A DNA stretch of 64,000 bases from Myrica gale (lineage: Eukaryota > Streptophyta > Magnoliopsida > Fagales > Myricaceae), in NCBI GenBank assembly GCA_963930655.1, contig OZ005603.1:18871001-18935000 (forward strand), in the 5' to 3' direction. Positions within the stretch are counted from its first letter, which is position 1; every line of letters begins with the position of its first letter. A model generated the notes under the pieces. That model did no database searches. It was not told where the DNA came from and worked only from the letters and a program-made list of their open reading frames with translations. A program made the position numbers and the translations under genes. Below are positions 55,265 to 64,000 of this stretch, piece by piece.

Positions 55265-55862
55265 ACTTCACCTTCTCCTCCAGTAAGTCCACTTCTCCTT
55301 TTTCTCCAGTAAGTCCCTTTACATGACTTACATCCTACATGAATATTAGTTGTTTTCTTTTCTTCGGGAGTTTTTTTTTCGTTTTTAAACTTGAAGAAGA
55401 CATACTTGTTTTTTTCATTTTTGTTTCCTCCTTTCTTTGCCTTTTATTCCGTTGTTCGAGGGATTCTGGGACCATTGGTACCGTACAAGATGAGGGTGTT
55501 TTATCTAAGTGGGGCAGCTAATAATGTGACTCCGAGGTGGGCTTGTATTTCTTGGATGATTGTGATTGTTTCTGCAATCTTGATTAGCATCTTGTGGGTT
55601 TTGAATAAATGAAAAGCTTGGTTTAAAGCAAGAGCTCAGAAAGTGCAGAAGAAAGTAGGTTAAAATATTGGGTTCTTTATTCTTCGAAAGTGCTAGTATA
55701 TGGCCTGAATTTTTTTTCTAAGCGTATGTGGCCTAAATAGAAATGTGAAATCTTCTGCCTCAACTTGCATATGAAATTAAGTAGCATATGTCAAATTCAA
55801 TCATCATTAGTGTTGATTTCTACACTTGTTCCTATTCAAGAGCTGTAGTTGAGTATCTAAAC
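55265..55862. other. Island resembling none of the other repeats in the window
   Basis: This 0.6-kb stretch shares no words with the array or with any LTR family here. It starts with two CCAGTAAGTCC repeats (near 55279 and 55305) and a T-rich stretch, then the ORF at 55490-55612, then plain AT-rich sequence. It may be a leftover of the original chromosomal DNA, a captured gene piece or part of an unrecognised element. Confidence 0.5.
55490..55612 (+). pseudogene. Possible host gene piece: 40-codon ORF with one membrane helix
   Basis: I do not recognise it. From ATG 55490 it encodes MRVFYLSGAANNVTPRWACI, followed by a hydrophobic segment of about 22 residues (residues 18-39, ISWMIVIVSAILISILWVLN) and Lys. 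After the TGA the same frame goes on for 16 codons of basic sequence (KAWFKARAQKVQKKVG) before a TAA, which looks like the natural end of a small single-pass membrane protein. This pattern suggests a decayed gene or exon piece rather than a random ORF. The frame is also open upstream from 55391 but that part is low-complexity. No splice context or promoter is evident. Confidence 0.3.
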
Positions 55863-57084
55863 TATGAGTCCTAGATTTCAGGATCAAGGCAACCTAAGAG
55901 GGGGTGAATTGGTTTTCTAAACTTTTCGCTTAAAACCTCCAAAGACGTGTTTGCAAGTATAGTCTACTTAGCAGAAGTGTAAATATGCAACAAATATAAA
56001 TAAGTGTTAAAAGTAGGAGAAGGGTAAGAGAAGCAAACACTCAATTTTTAGTTAGTTCGGCAAACCCGTCTACATCCCCCCTCAAGCTCCTTCACCGAGC
56101 CTTGAGGTTTTCCACTATTCTCCAATAGCTTTACACACTAGCTTCCAGGTGTTAGAGAACCATACAAGTGTTTTTTCCCAAGCTCAACACTCAAACCCAG
56201 CCAAGTGGTTTTTCTGGCTCACCACTCACAACCTCACCAAGCTTAAGATATATATTCTCAATCTTCTTCTTTAGTGTACAACCTTACTAAAGGAAACACC
56301 TCTTTTGATATGAAGATGAAGAATAAAAAATCTCTTGAAGAGTGAATATGAAAATTGAAAGCTTCTCTTTTGATTCACACAATGACAAGGATGTGAAAGT
56401 GTAATTTGTGTGAATGATATGAGAAATATGAAATATGAAGGTTTAAAATATTTCTCAATTGATCTAAATGATATGTGGTGGTTGGTTACTAATTTCAGAC
56501 GTTATTGAGAGTCGTCTGTTAAAACGAGCCGGTCGACCGCTACATGAACCGGTCGACCGCTTAAAATTACCGTTACGGTCATATTGTCAGAAGCTCAGTG
56601 GCTATATTTAAAAAGCCAACGGTCGACCGCTACACCAAGCGGTCGATGACCGGTCGATTGCTGCATCAGCCGGTCGACCTATTCAACTTAAGCACATAGT
56701 CCGGTTGTTTTAAAATCATGTTTTTGACCACTTTTAAAGACTTACTAACCATAAATATATGCAAGGTTTGAGAGTTTGTTTTGGGTGTTTTGAAACCTTT
56801 AAAAACATTTTTATCTTACAAACAAAACTTAAAACGATTTATGCACGTTTTGAAAGATATGCAAGTGCGTGATTCAATTCCTTCTCAAAAGTGAAACAAA
56901 GAGTTACAAGGATGATACCCTAAGGTCTTGAATCTTCACTTTGAGCTCCTTGCATCTTCATGTTCTTCTTTCTTCAAGTCTTTGGCTCTTTCATCAAGTC
57001 ATATTTGTCTTTGAAGTGTCCATTTTATAAACTCTATCTATTTGTTGAAATCATCAAAATCTCGATTGTGCAATAAAGCCAACA
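55863..57084 (-). repeat. 3' LTR of the minus-strand Copia element (1222 bp)
   Basis: Left end TATGAGTCCTAGATTTC is the reverse of the AGGACTCACA terminus with one change; right end AAAGCCAACA is the reverse of TGTTGGCTTT. Contains GGTCGACCG words at about 56530-56690. Confidence 0.9.
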
Positions 57085-57895
57085 ATCTCCCCCTTTTTGA
57101 TGATGATAATAAATTGATAGTTTTGGGATGACTCCCTCCTATCTTTTACAATTGGACAAACATTTGAAACTCGAGACAAAACATTAGTTGTAGCCATTTG
57201 GATTCATAAAGAGTAATACAATTAAAACATAATCTAATTCAAAAGAAGAATATATAGTCATAAAACTATTAGCACATTTCTCCCCTTTTGTCACATGAAA
57301 AAGACAGGAAATCTTTCTCCCTAAATAGGCATTCTAAAAGCAAAGGGAATACAAACATGTAGACATTTAAGATTTCTTCCCTTTTTCAATCAAAAAGAGA
57401 ATGCATAGATAAAATTTCAAAAGTTCATTTTTCATCCAAAATAACAATTTGTACTTTTAAACGACAATTTCATTGAAATGGTATAGAGGAAGACTAATGG
57501 GGACTCAAGAGTCCATCTCTATTACGATAGTAGCTCATCGAGTGGGTTTGTACCAACCTCTTAGCTACCAAAGACAATTTAAAGGTCACTCTCAACTAAA
57601 TAAAGTTTAAGATCATAAAAACTCATAAAAGTTCATGATTTTTGTAAAAGTGTAAGCTCATAGAGATGTTCTATTTTGATAAATGCAAGAAATATGTCAA
57701 AGATGAATACATTTGCATTTATAACATTAAGACATAAGAAATCATCATCACCCAACAATGTAGAACATATTCTCAATCTAGGATTTAGAAGTTACCAAAG
57801 GTTTTCCCCTTTAGCATATGTCCTCAAATGTCACAAGTCTTCATGATAGACACGTTTCATTCAAGCACCCTTTATTGCTCCATCCTACAAAAGAA

Positions 57896-59195
57896 TCAAG
57901 AAACTATTTTTGGTACCCAAGCCATCTTGGGTCCTTCAAGATTAGTTTTGGTTCCTTTTGGAACCCATGCTTTCTTGAGAGTCTGGTTCCCAAGTTTCTT
58001 TAATGCACAAACAAAAATAAGATACTCATCTTTGTTGCAAAAATGACATGTTTGAGTAGGTGCATTAAATGACTTAGCATTCACAAAATAAATTTTAAAA
58101 TATTTTTGGTGAATAGAAGGCTTGTATTTTAGCCTAAGTCACTTTTGTCAAAGACACAACTTTGACTACTAAGCATGTTTTTCAAGGATTTGCTTCCTTG
58201 AGTAAACTTCTCAATGAGTTTGCTTTGATAAATTATTTTGTTATTCAAAGCAACTTTTTCATTTTCAAATTCTAAAGCTGTTTGTTGGAACAAATCATTT
58301 TCTAGCTTTAGAGTATCTCGCTCATTTTTTCAATAAATCAACTTCTTTTGAGATCAAAATGAGTTTCTTTTTCAAAGAAGTATATGTTGAAACTAGTAGT
58401 TCAAATTGACCAAGAAGTTCATTAAAAGCATTTTGAAGCTCACTATAAGAAGTTTCAGGCTCATCATTTGAAGATTATACCTCATCATCATCCTCAAAAG
58501 CCATGAGGCACATGTTGGCTATTTCTCCATCTTCTTCTACGGATGAGGAGGAGCTTCAACGTTAGCCTTCCAAGATGTCTTATTGTGTTTGAGGCTTCTC
58601 TTCTCTTTCTTTCTTTTGAGGAAGTTCTTGAACTTTCTAGTCATTAAGACTATATCTTCCTCATCTTCATCTCCATCTTCAATTATGGAGGATTTGAGAG
58701 CAATCCTCATCTTCTTCTTGCTCATCTTCATTTTCAAGAATTTGGATCTCATGGGTCATTAAGGATCCAATGAGCTTTTTCCAAAGGCAATTTGGTGAGG
58801 TCCTTCGCTTCTTGGATAGCTGTGACTTTGGCTTCCCAAGTCTTTGGTAGTGACCTAAGAATTTTTCTCACCAAATCGGAGTTAGTGTACACTTTTCCAA
58901 GAGCATTTAAACCATATACAATATTCGTAAATCTAGTAAGCATGTCACTAATATTTTCCTCCGGTTTCATTTTAAACAATTCATATTTATGAACTAGCAT
59001 GCTTATCTTTGATTGTTTTACTTGGTTCGTACCTTCATGCGTGATTTTTAAAGTATGTCAAATTTTCTTTGCACTATCAGAAATAGATATTCTATTGAAT
59101 TCATTTCTATCTAATGCACAATAAATAATGTTCATAGCTCTAGCATTTATGAAAATTTTCTTTTTGTCCTCATCGGTTTACTCATTAACGGTCTG
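57896..59195 (-). pseudogene. gag: Gag region of the minus-strand Copia element
   Basis: The minus strand encodes MLVHKYELFKMKPEENISDM, LTRFTNIVYGLNALGKVYTN and ILRSLPKTWEAKVTAIQEAK, nearly the same as the gag at 21069-22590. A Lys/Asp/Glu-rich spacer, a coiled-coil-like region, a CHFCNK half-knuckle and AWVPKGTK/AWVPKIVS repeats follow up to about 57896. It is a fossil with several breaks. Confidence 0.85.
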
Positions 59196-60472
59196 ATTGA
59201 GCTAGAATATTGCATGTTTAGTACATCTAAAATTAGTATAATATTAATTGTTTAATGTTTTAAATATTAATTTTAGAAGGAAAAATGGTTAAGAGGCATA
59301 AATCTAAATTGTGAATTTAATTGTTGAATTTAAACGACTTTAGATTTAATTTATTGCACATGCAATTTTCCCAATCTTTAGCTTGCCTATACTTATTCAT
59401 ACCGTGTCCAGATATATTTGAAAATCATTATTTTTATTATTTCGTGAATTTAATTTCGTCATATGATGCCAAGAACTAATTAAATATTTTTGTGCATGGT
59501 GATAAAATTAATTGTTTTATGGATTCGCAGACAACAAGAGGGACACATTAATGACAGTGTTGTAATTCAATGGAGAAATGAGAGACTAAATCCTAGCCAT
59601 CCATCTCTATTTCCTCTCTTTTTCTTTTAACGTAGCATCTTATTATCTTCCTCCCTATTTTTTTCTAACATAGCCTCCTTTTCCCTATTTTCTCTCTCTC
59701 CCTTTTTTCTTCTCTCTTTGGCCGACTACTCCCCCTATTTAATCTCTCTTTTTCATTTTCGAAATCACAATCTCACAATCTCTCTCTCTTGTACTAAACC
59801 CTACTTTTTCTCTCTAACTTTTATGCATTACTCTCCCATCTTCTCTCTATTTTGCCGCACCTCTCCTCCTATTTTCTCTCTACTTTCTCTTCTTCTTGTT
59901 TTTTCTCTCCCTCTTAGCCGAATAAACCCTAGAATTTCTCTACTCGCATCCTCATCTTTTTATTATTCAGCATCCCATCTCTCCTTATTCTCCCTCTCTT
60001 TTTCTCTTGTCCAAACCCTAGTTTTTCTCTCATCTCTTAACTTTTATGCGCCATTTCCTTCTCCCTCTTCTCCCTCTATTTTCTCTCTTAGCCGCCCCTC
60101 ACTATTCATTTTCTCTCTCTTCTCCTTTGTTTTCTCTTTGGCCATATCTCTACTCTCTCTCTTCATTATTTTCAGTTTTTAGATTAGTTTCTTTTATGCT
60201 TTCTAATTTCAATGCCTTGTATTTCAATTCCTACGATTTAGATTTAAGTTTCTTGCTCTTTAATTTCCTGTAATTTCTATTTGAATTTTGGATTATGTTC
60301 TCGTTGTTTGTTTTTTTAACATGAATTTTGGGTTGTAATAAGACAATATTATTTAATCCATGATTCTTATTTTTTTTATTCCTTGTCCTTTACGTCTTGC
60401 TATTTACTTTCCGTCATTTAAATTTCGTCCTTTACTTATTGTTATTTAATTTATGTCATTTAATTCTTGCAA
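59196..60472. other. Unclassified AT-rich then CT-rich block, probably an LTR remnant
   Basis: 59196-59540 is AT-rich. 59560-60180 is strongly pyrimidine-rich (TTCTCTCT, CCCTAG, AGCCG words) with a degenerate duplication of about 216 bp: AAACCCTA-TTTTTCTCTC...TAACTTTTATGC near 59796 and again near 60012. 60180-60472 returns to AT-rich with CCTTTACGTCTTGC-type words. The layout resembles the promoter-leader part of a plant LTR, but no termini are recognised. The long plus-strand open frame across it is low-complexity Leu/Ser/Phe and not a credible gene. Confidence 0.4.
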
Positions 60473-60606
60473 TGTGAGACCCCAACTTTTCATGTGCTCT
60501 GATTATTGCGGAAGAGTATTTGGGTATTTAGTGAAATAATTGGAGGATCATAATTGGGGTGTTGGAATAGGAAGATTTTTAGCACCCTGTTTTTAGGTAA
60601 CATTGC
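60473..60606 (+). mobile_element. Giant-LTR start piece (TGTGAGACCCC)
   Basis: TGTGAGACCCCAAC opens at 60473, and a second start, TGTGAGATCCCG, follows at 60607. Either this 134-bp piece belongs to an older LTR invaded by a second one, or the true start is 60473 with an internal duplication. Confidence 0.5.
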
Positions 60607-60691
60607 TGTGAGATCCCGACCTTACCTTATTGATGTCGTTTATGATTCCCTCAATATGTACGTATGATTAAATGAGTGATTGTTGGTGTAA

Positions 60692-61054
60692 GTGTCGACA
60701 CATTGGAGCATAGTGTCGACACATTAGACTAACACCCGAAAGTTTACCTTTTCTGGAGCCCAAAGTGAATTTTGACTAAGTGTTGTAAGTGTCGACACCT
60801 TGGGTCAAAGTGTCGACACATTAGACCGATACCCGAGAGTTCGCCTTTTTCCAGAACTCCCGTGGATTTTGACCAAGTGATGGAAGTGTCGACACCTTGA
60901 GTGATGGTGTCGACACATCTAACTGAAACCCGAGAGTTTACATTTTTTCCCACTTTGGCCAAGTGTTGGAAGTGTCGACACCTTGAGTGATGGTGTCGAC
61001 ACATCCTACTAAATGTGTTGTAAGTGTCGACACCTTTAGTGATGGTGTCGACAC
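60692..61054 (+). promoter_or_regulatory. Ten GTGTCGACAC palindromes in five pairs, each 21 bp apart
   Basis: Perfect 10-bp palindromes start at 60692/60713, 60789/60810, 60886/60907, 60972/60993 and 61024/61045. Within-pair spacing is 21 bp every time; pair-to-pair steps are 97, 97, 86 and 52 bp. They stand about 100-460 bp upstream of the TATA-like word at 61152, in the place of an enhancer. Binding by a protein is inference. Confidence 0.8.
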
Positions 61055-62389
61055 ATATAACTAAATCCCTAGAAAATACGTGAGGTGGAATTCATGTGAA
61101 AAAGGGGGAAATAAGGGAGGGCAGCCTTGTCTTTTCCCCAAGCCCTTTACGTATAAGGCAACCCCCCCCTTTCCCACAAGTCATTTTGCCCTAGCTCCCC
61201 ACCGAAGAAGAGAAGAGAAGAAAAGAAAGAAAGAAGAAGGAGAAAAGAAGAAGAAGAAAGGAAGAAGAGAAAGAAAGAGAGAGAGAAGAAGGTGAGTGCT
61301 TATGGCCGGCCAAGCCATACCCATTTTCACCTATGTTCTCTTTTTCTTTTGAATGGTTGATGGTTGTGTGTTGTTAGTTTCTCCTTGGTTGTTGTGATGG
61401 TTGTGTGTTGTTAGATTTCTCCTTGAGATTCATGTGTTTTCTTTGAAGAAAATGTAGATCTAGTGAGTTTTAGAGAGTTGTATGGATTGTGCACAAAGTC
61501 ATGGAGAGTATGGTTAGATTTGGGAATTTATAAACCCAAGAGAAACCAACTTGCATACTAGGTGTTTGATAAAAGACCAAAGGGAGTGAAATAGATGCAA
61601 TAACCTTTGTTCTAGTGATGAAATCATTGTTTTTGGTTGGAAGTTTTGAGTTGTATGTGTAAAGTCTACGTCTTGTATATGAGGTTATATGAGGAGGGCA
61701 CTTGGGGCAAATTTCGTGGGCGTTGGATGATTTTGTACGATGAAGTATGTGTATGACAAAGTATGAGATATTGAACGAGGAATAAGTATGAGATATTGAA
61801 TGAGGAATAAGGACGATTTTGTATGATGAAGCGTGAGTAATTGATTGATTACTCTATACGTCTAGTAAACCTATGAATAACAATGGTATGATCCAATTGT
61901 AGGTAAAGGGGCATTCAACCCACAAGCAAGCAAAGTAAGAGGAGCTTACGTTTGTAAGTGAAAATAGTAAGTAGCAACTTACGCTTTACAAAACTGGAAT
62001 GATACACAGCATGTTTTTATGAATAAGCATAACATGTTTATAACCACGCATGACAAGTTATTTCTCAACAAGCATGACATCGTATACGTATTTGTATGAA
62101 AGCATGAAAGAAGTTTTTGTGCAAAGGAAAACATGAAAGGTTTATGAGATATTTGTCATTAAGCACGAACTGTCAAGAGCATTAGAAGCATTTTATGATA
62201 AGTTGATTACCAAGCATGACATGAGCACGTCATGAGCAATTGCATTTGCATTTATTTGTCTCATAAGAAAGAAGGAGAAATTTTATGCAAATGAAAGTAC
62301 CATTTTTATGCTACTTATGACAAGTTTTATGACAAGTTAATTAACGAACGAACCCAAGTCGGTCGGTACCGTACCAAGTCAAGAAGGTG

Positions 62390-62524
62390 CATCCATACCG
62401 AAGGACGTTTACGTGAAGGATGGATGTCACCTAGGACACCCATACCGAAGGATGCTTGCAAGAAGGATGGGTAGTCCAGGAGGTATGTGCAATCACACTG
62501 AAGGATGCTTGCAAGAAGGTGTGA
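62390..62524 (+). other. Three tandem stem-loop repeats in giant LTR
   Basis: CATCCATACC (62390-62399) with GGATGGATG (62418-62426); CCCATACC (62439-62446) with GGATGGG (62465-62471); TCACACT (62493-62499) with GGTGTGA (62518-62524). In the third stem the outer pair is T-A, where the copies at 10007 and 28765 have C-G. Confidence 0.65.
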
Positions 62525-63685
62525 ACCTCCAAGAGTCGTGTCTAGCCACTGAAGGACATTGAGAAGGTGTGCTAGCTCGACCATATGTAAGGTCCCCAAG
62601 GGAAATAGGGGACAGTTCCAACGGGAACGCACAACCCTGATGCCAGGGGTAAATGGAGCTCAAGTAGCCCATAGGATAAGAATGGAAAAGATTTTCCAAA
62701 AGAAAGAGCTTTATAAGTATAAGAGATGTTTAAAAGAGCAAGTGCATGTGCATATGCAATCATGAGGCATACACGTGCATCACGATTCATGATCATGCAT
62801 GAATTATATACGTATACATGATATTTAAAGTTCAAGTTGTGATTATTTAAAGTTAAAGCTCATGATATTTCAAGTTGTACTTGAATTACATTATGTTCAA
62901 GTTTGTAATTATTTCAAGTTTAAGCGCATGCTTATGATTTTAAGTCAAGTGCATGCTTATAATTTTAAGTTCATTATGATATCGAGTTCATGATGATTTC
63001 AAGTTTAAAAGCAAGTGTATGATTTCAAGTTCAAGATTATGAGTTCAAAGAATAAGTTCATGGTTTCAAACTCACGATTTCAAGTTCATATTTGCAAACC
63101 ATGATTTCAAGCTCATGTTTTAATTATAATTCCTTACTGAGTCTTTCGACTCACAGATGTTTTCAATTGTATCATTCCAGATAACAATTCAGGTGGGAAA
63201 ATCTAGAAGAGGGACCGATGGGAACGTCCTCATCCCTCTTTGTTGTTCATTAAAGGTTAGATGTAATTTTGAAGAGTCATCATGAGCCTCCGTCGTGTGG
63301 TGGTCATGGGTTATTCGGACTATTAGAGTTCAAGGTTTTTGATGTCTAGTATCTTAGTCGTGGTTATCAGAATCAGAAGTTGAAGAGTTCATAGGAAGTA
63401 CTATCAGGCATCCTGTGAATGTCTATGTTATGTGTATAAGGATTCAAGATGTATTACTTATATGTTATGAATAGGTCCATATAAAGGTTTTGTTGGAATC
63501 CCTTAGGACTTGTACTTCAGTCATGCAGACATGACATGTAATTTGGATGCTTTCACTATTGCCGTTGTAGTCAATTGTGTAAGTTGAAGTTTATGTAAAT
63601 CTCTTTGGCCCATCTCTCTCAGTTGTAGGTGTTTTATGTATTTGTATAAAAAAAAAAATCCGCTGCATGATTAAGAGAAACGCTG

Positions 63686-63753
63686 GAACATTCATTGAGT
63701 GGATGTTCGCGGCTGTCATTAACCCCCTTCGGGCTAGCGTTCGGGGCGTGACA
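63686..63753 (+). other. Structured terminus of giant LTR
   Basis: GAACATTC (63686-63693) pairs with GGATGTTC (63701-63708), all eight positions with one G-U. The sequence differs from the stems at 10662 and 29692 on both sides. TGTCA...TGACA closes a second stem. Confidence 0.65.
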
Positions 63754-63758
63754 GAAAA

Positions 63759-63770
63759 TTTTATCAGAGC
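63759..63770 (+). other. Primer binding site, slightly changed
   Basis: TTTTATCAGAGC lies five bases after the LTR end and resembles TGGTATCAGAGC, the initiator methionine tRNA primer site, with two changes. Confidence 0.7.
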
Positions 63771-63911
63771 AAATAGAGCTTTGGGCCAGGAGACATAAGG
63801 TATAGATTAGAACCCTAAGAGTTAGCTATGTGTTAGGCATCAAGTACACTAGACTGGTGACAAAGACTCGTTATGAGAAATCATAGTGAATAAAGACTTT
63901 GAAAGTGCAGA

Positions 63912-64000
63912 ATGACACCTAGAGGACCAAAAGAGAATTGGGGACTCAGAGAATCGAATGTCACTACTGATGATGTTTTAGAACACATGGCTCGGCTTGT
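63912..64000 (+). CDS. gag: Start of gag, giant-LTR Gypsy element (runs off the window)
   Basis: ATG at 63912 is preceded by GTGCAGA, as at the gag start 29976. The 29 codons present are open and read MTPRGPKENW then VTTDDVLEHMARL, similar to VSTEDVLRHMAQL in the gag at 29976. It would encode the particle-forming Gag of this Gypsy element. Whether the element is whole cannot be judged from here. Confidence 0.75.
   Translation, partial: MTPRGPKENWGLRESNVTTDDVLEHMARL

Larger units (their letters stand above)
55863..59195 (-). mobile_element. Gag-only SIRE-type Copia element, minus strand, 5' end missing
   Basis: From right to left: gag (59195 to about 57896), a non-coding stretch of about 0.8 kb, the polypurine tract (reverse ATCTCCCCCTTTTT at about 57085-57098) and the 3' LTR (57084 to 55863). 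No protease, integrase or RT is present between gag and the 3' LTR. The plus-strand element at 45031-48685 has the same gag-end/non-coding joint, so the lack of pol is a subfamily feature and not damage in one copy. The 5' LTR and gag start are missing on the right. It is broken. Confidence 0.85.
60607..63753 (+). mobile_element. 5' LTR (about 3.15 kb) of a giant-LTR Gypsy element leaving the window
   Basis: It ends GTTCGGGGCGTGACA at 63753, followed by a primer site and a gag start. Inside: paired GTGTCGACAC palindromes (60692-61054), a TATA-like TATAAGG at 61152, a purine-rich leader and GGTGAGT at 61291, the 12-bp inverted repeat (61994-62005 with 63169-63180), three stem-loops (62390-62524), the CCCTG-ATGC-CAGGG hairpin near 62635, TGAGTC...GACTCA (63138-63153) and the terminal hairpin (63686-63708). 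No 3' LTR is within the window. Confidence 0.88.

Noticed and set aside
59718-60182. Long plus-strand open frame of 154 codons
   Set aside because: It is a translation of pyrimidine-rich repeats (Leu/Ser/Phe only, with an internal duplication of about 216 bp) and has no domain, so I treat it as leader-like or low-complexity DNA.
60744-61004. Minus-strand open frame with repeated Cys-Arg-His words
   Set aside because: The repeats in the protein come from the GTGTCGACAC palindrome pairs read in one frame; it is a shadow of the DNA repeat.
60692-61054. CRISPR-like array from regularly spaced short repeats
   Set aside because: The repeats are 10-bp palindromes in pairs with uneven pair-to-pair distance in a plant LTR, and no CRISPR features are present.

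Overview
The window looks like repeat-dense heterochromatin of a flowering plant, most likely a eudicot. It is AT-rich and almost wholly made of nested LTR retrotransposons (Ty3/Gypsy chromovirus types and Ty1/Copia of the SIRE/Maximus type) inserted into a tandem-repeat array. I found no convincing intact host gene. The species cannot be named from the sequence. All domain and family names come from reading translations and repeat ends by eye; no search was run.

Base layer: a tandem array with a unit of about 900 bp (1874-4984, 16025-19721, 40232-42814, 43890-45030, 48691-51373). Each unit is six to seven subunits of about 100 bp plus a linker of about 235 bp. The pieces are parts of one array of roughly 13 kb, split by insertions whose 5-bp target duplications lie in array sequence. 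The array changes orientation near 3480, 42395 and 44860.

Elements in the array: (1) 1-1873, the 3' part of a very long Gypsy LTR carrying a Mutator-type MITE (223-668) and a chromovirus LTR piece. (2) 4985-about 15985, minus-strand chromovirus material: an LTR piece, then an element with gag, protease, RT, RNase H and integrase, interrupted by a 3.9-kb solo LTR (6809-10725) and by a plus-strand solo LTR (14017-14995). (3) 19727-40226, a SIRE-type Copia element with an envelope-like region, interrupted by a chromovirus LTR (24581-25329) and by a very young Gypsy element (25584-36093) that has 4.17-kb LTRs and essentially only gag. (4) 42820-43884, a solo chromovirus LTR. (5) 45031-48685, a shortened Copia element with another solo LTR (47561-48561) in its 3' LTR.

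Right of the array: a minus-strand chromovirus LTR joined to a minus-strand giant LTR (51374-55264); a 0.6-kb stretch resembling none of the other repeats, with a 40-codon membrane-type ORF; a minus-strand gag-only Copia element (55863-about 59195); an unclassified AT- then CT-rich block (59196-60472); and the 5' LTR, primer site and open gag start of another giant-LTR Gypsy element that runs off the window (60473-64000).

The best candidates for something undescribed lie in the giant LTRs and the array. The giant LTRs share a structured 3' region: tandem hairpins with compensating stem changes, a 12-bp inverted repeat with a matched change in both arms, and a terminal hairpin kept through changes on both sides. 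One copy adds ten perfect GTGTCGACAC palindromes in five pairs, every pair spaced exactly 21 bp. The array linker looks related to the last 250 bp of the chromovirus LTR, which suggests the satellite grew from an LTR.
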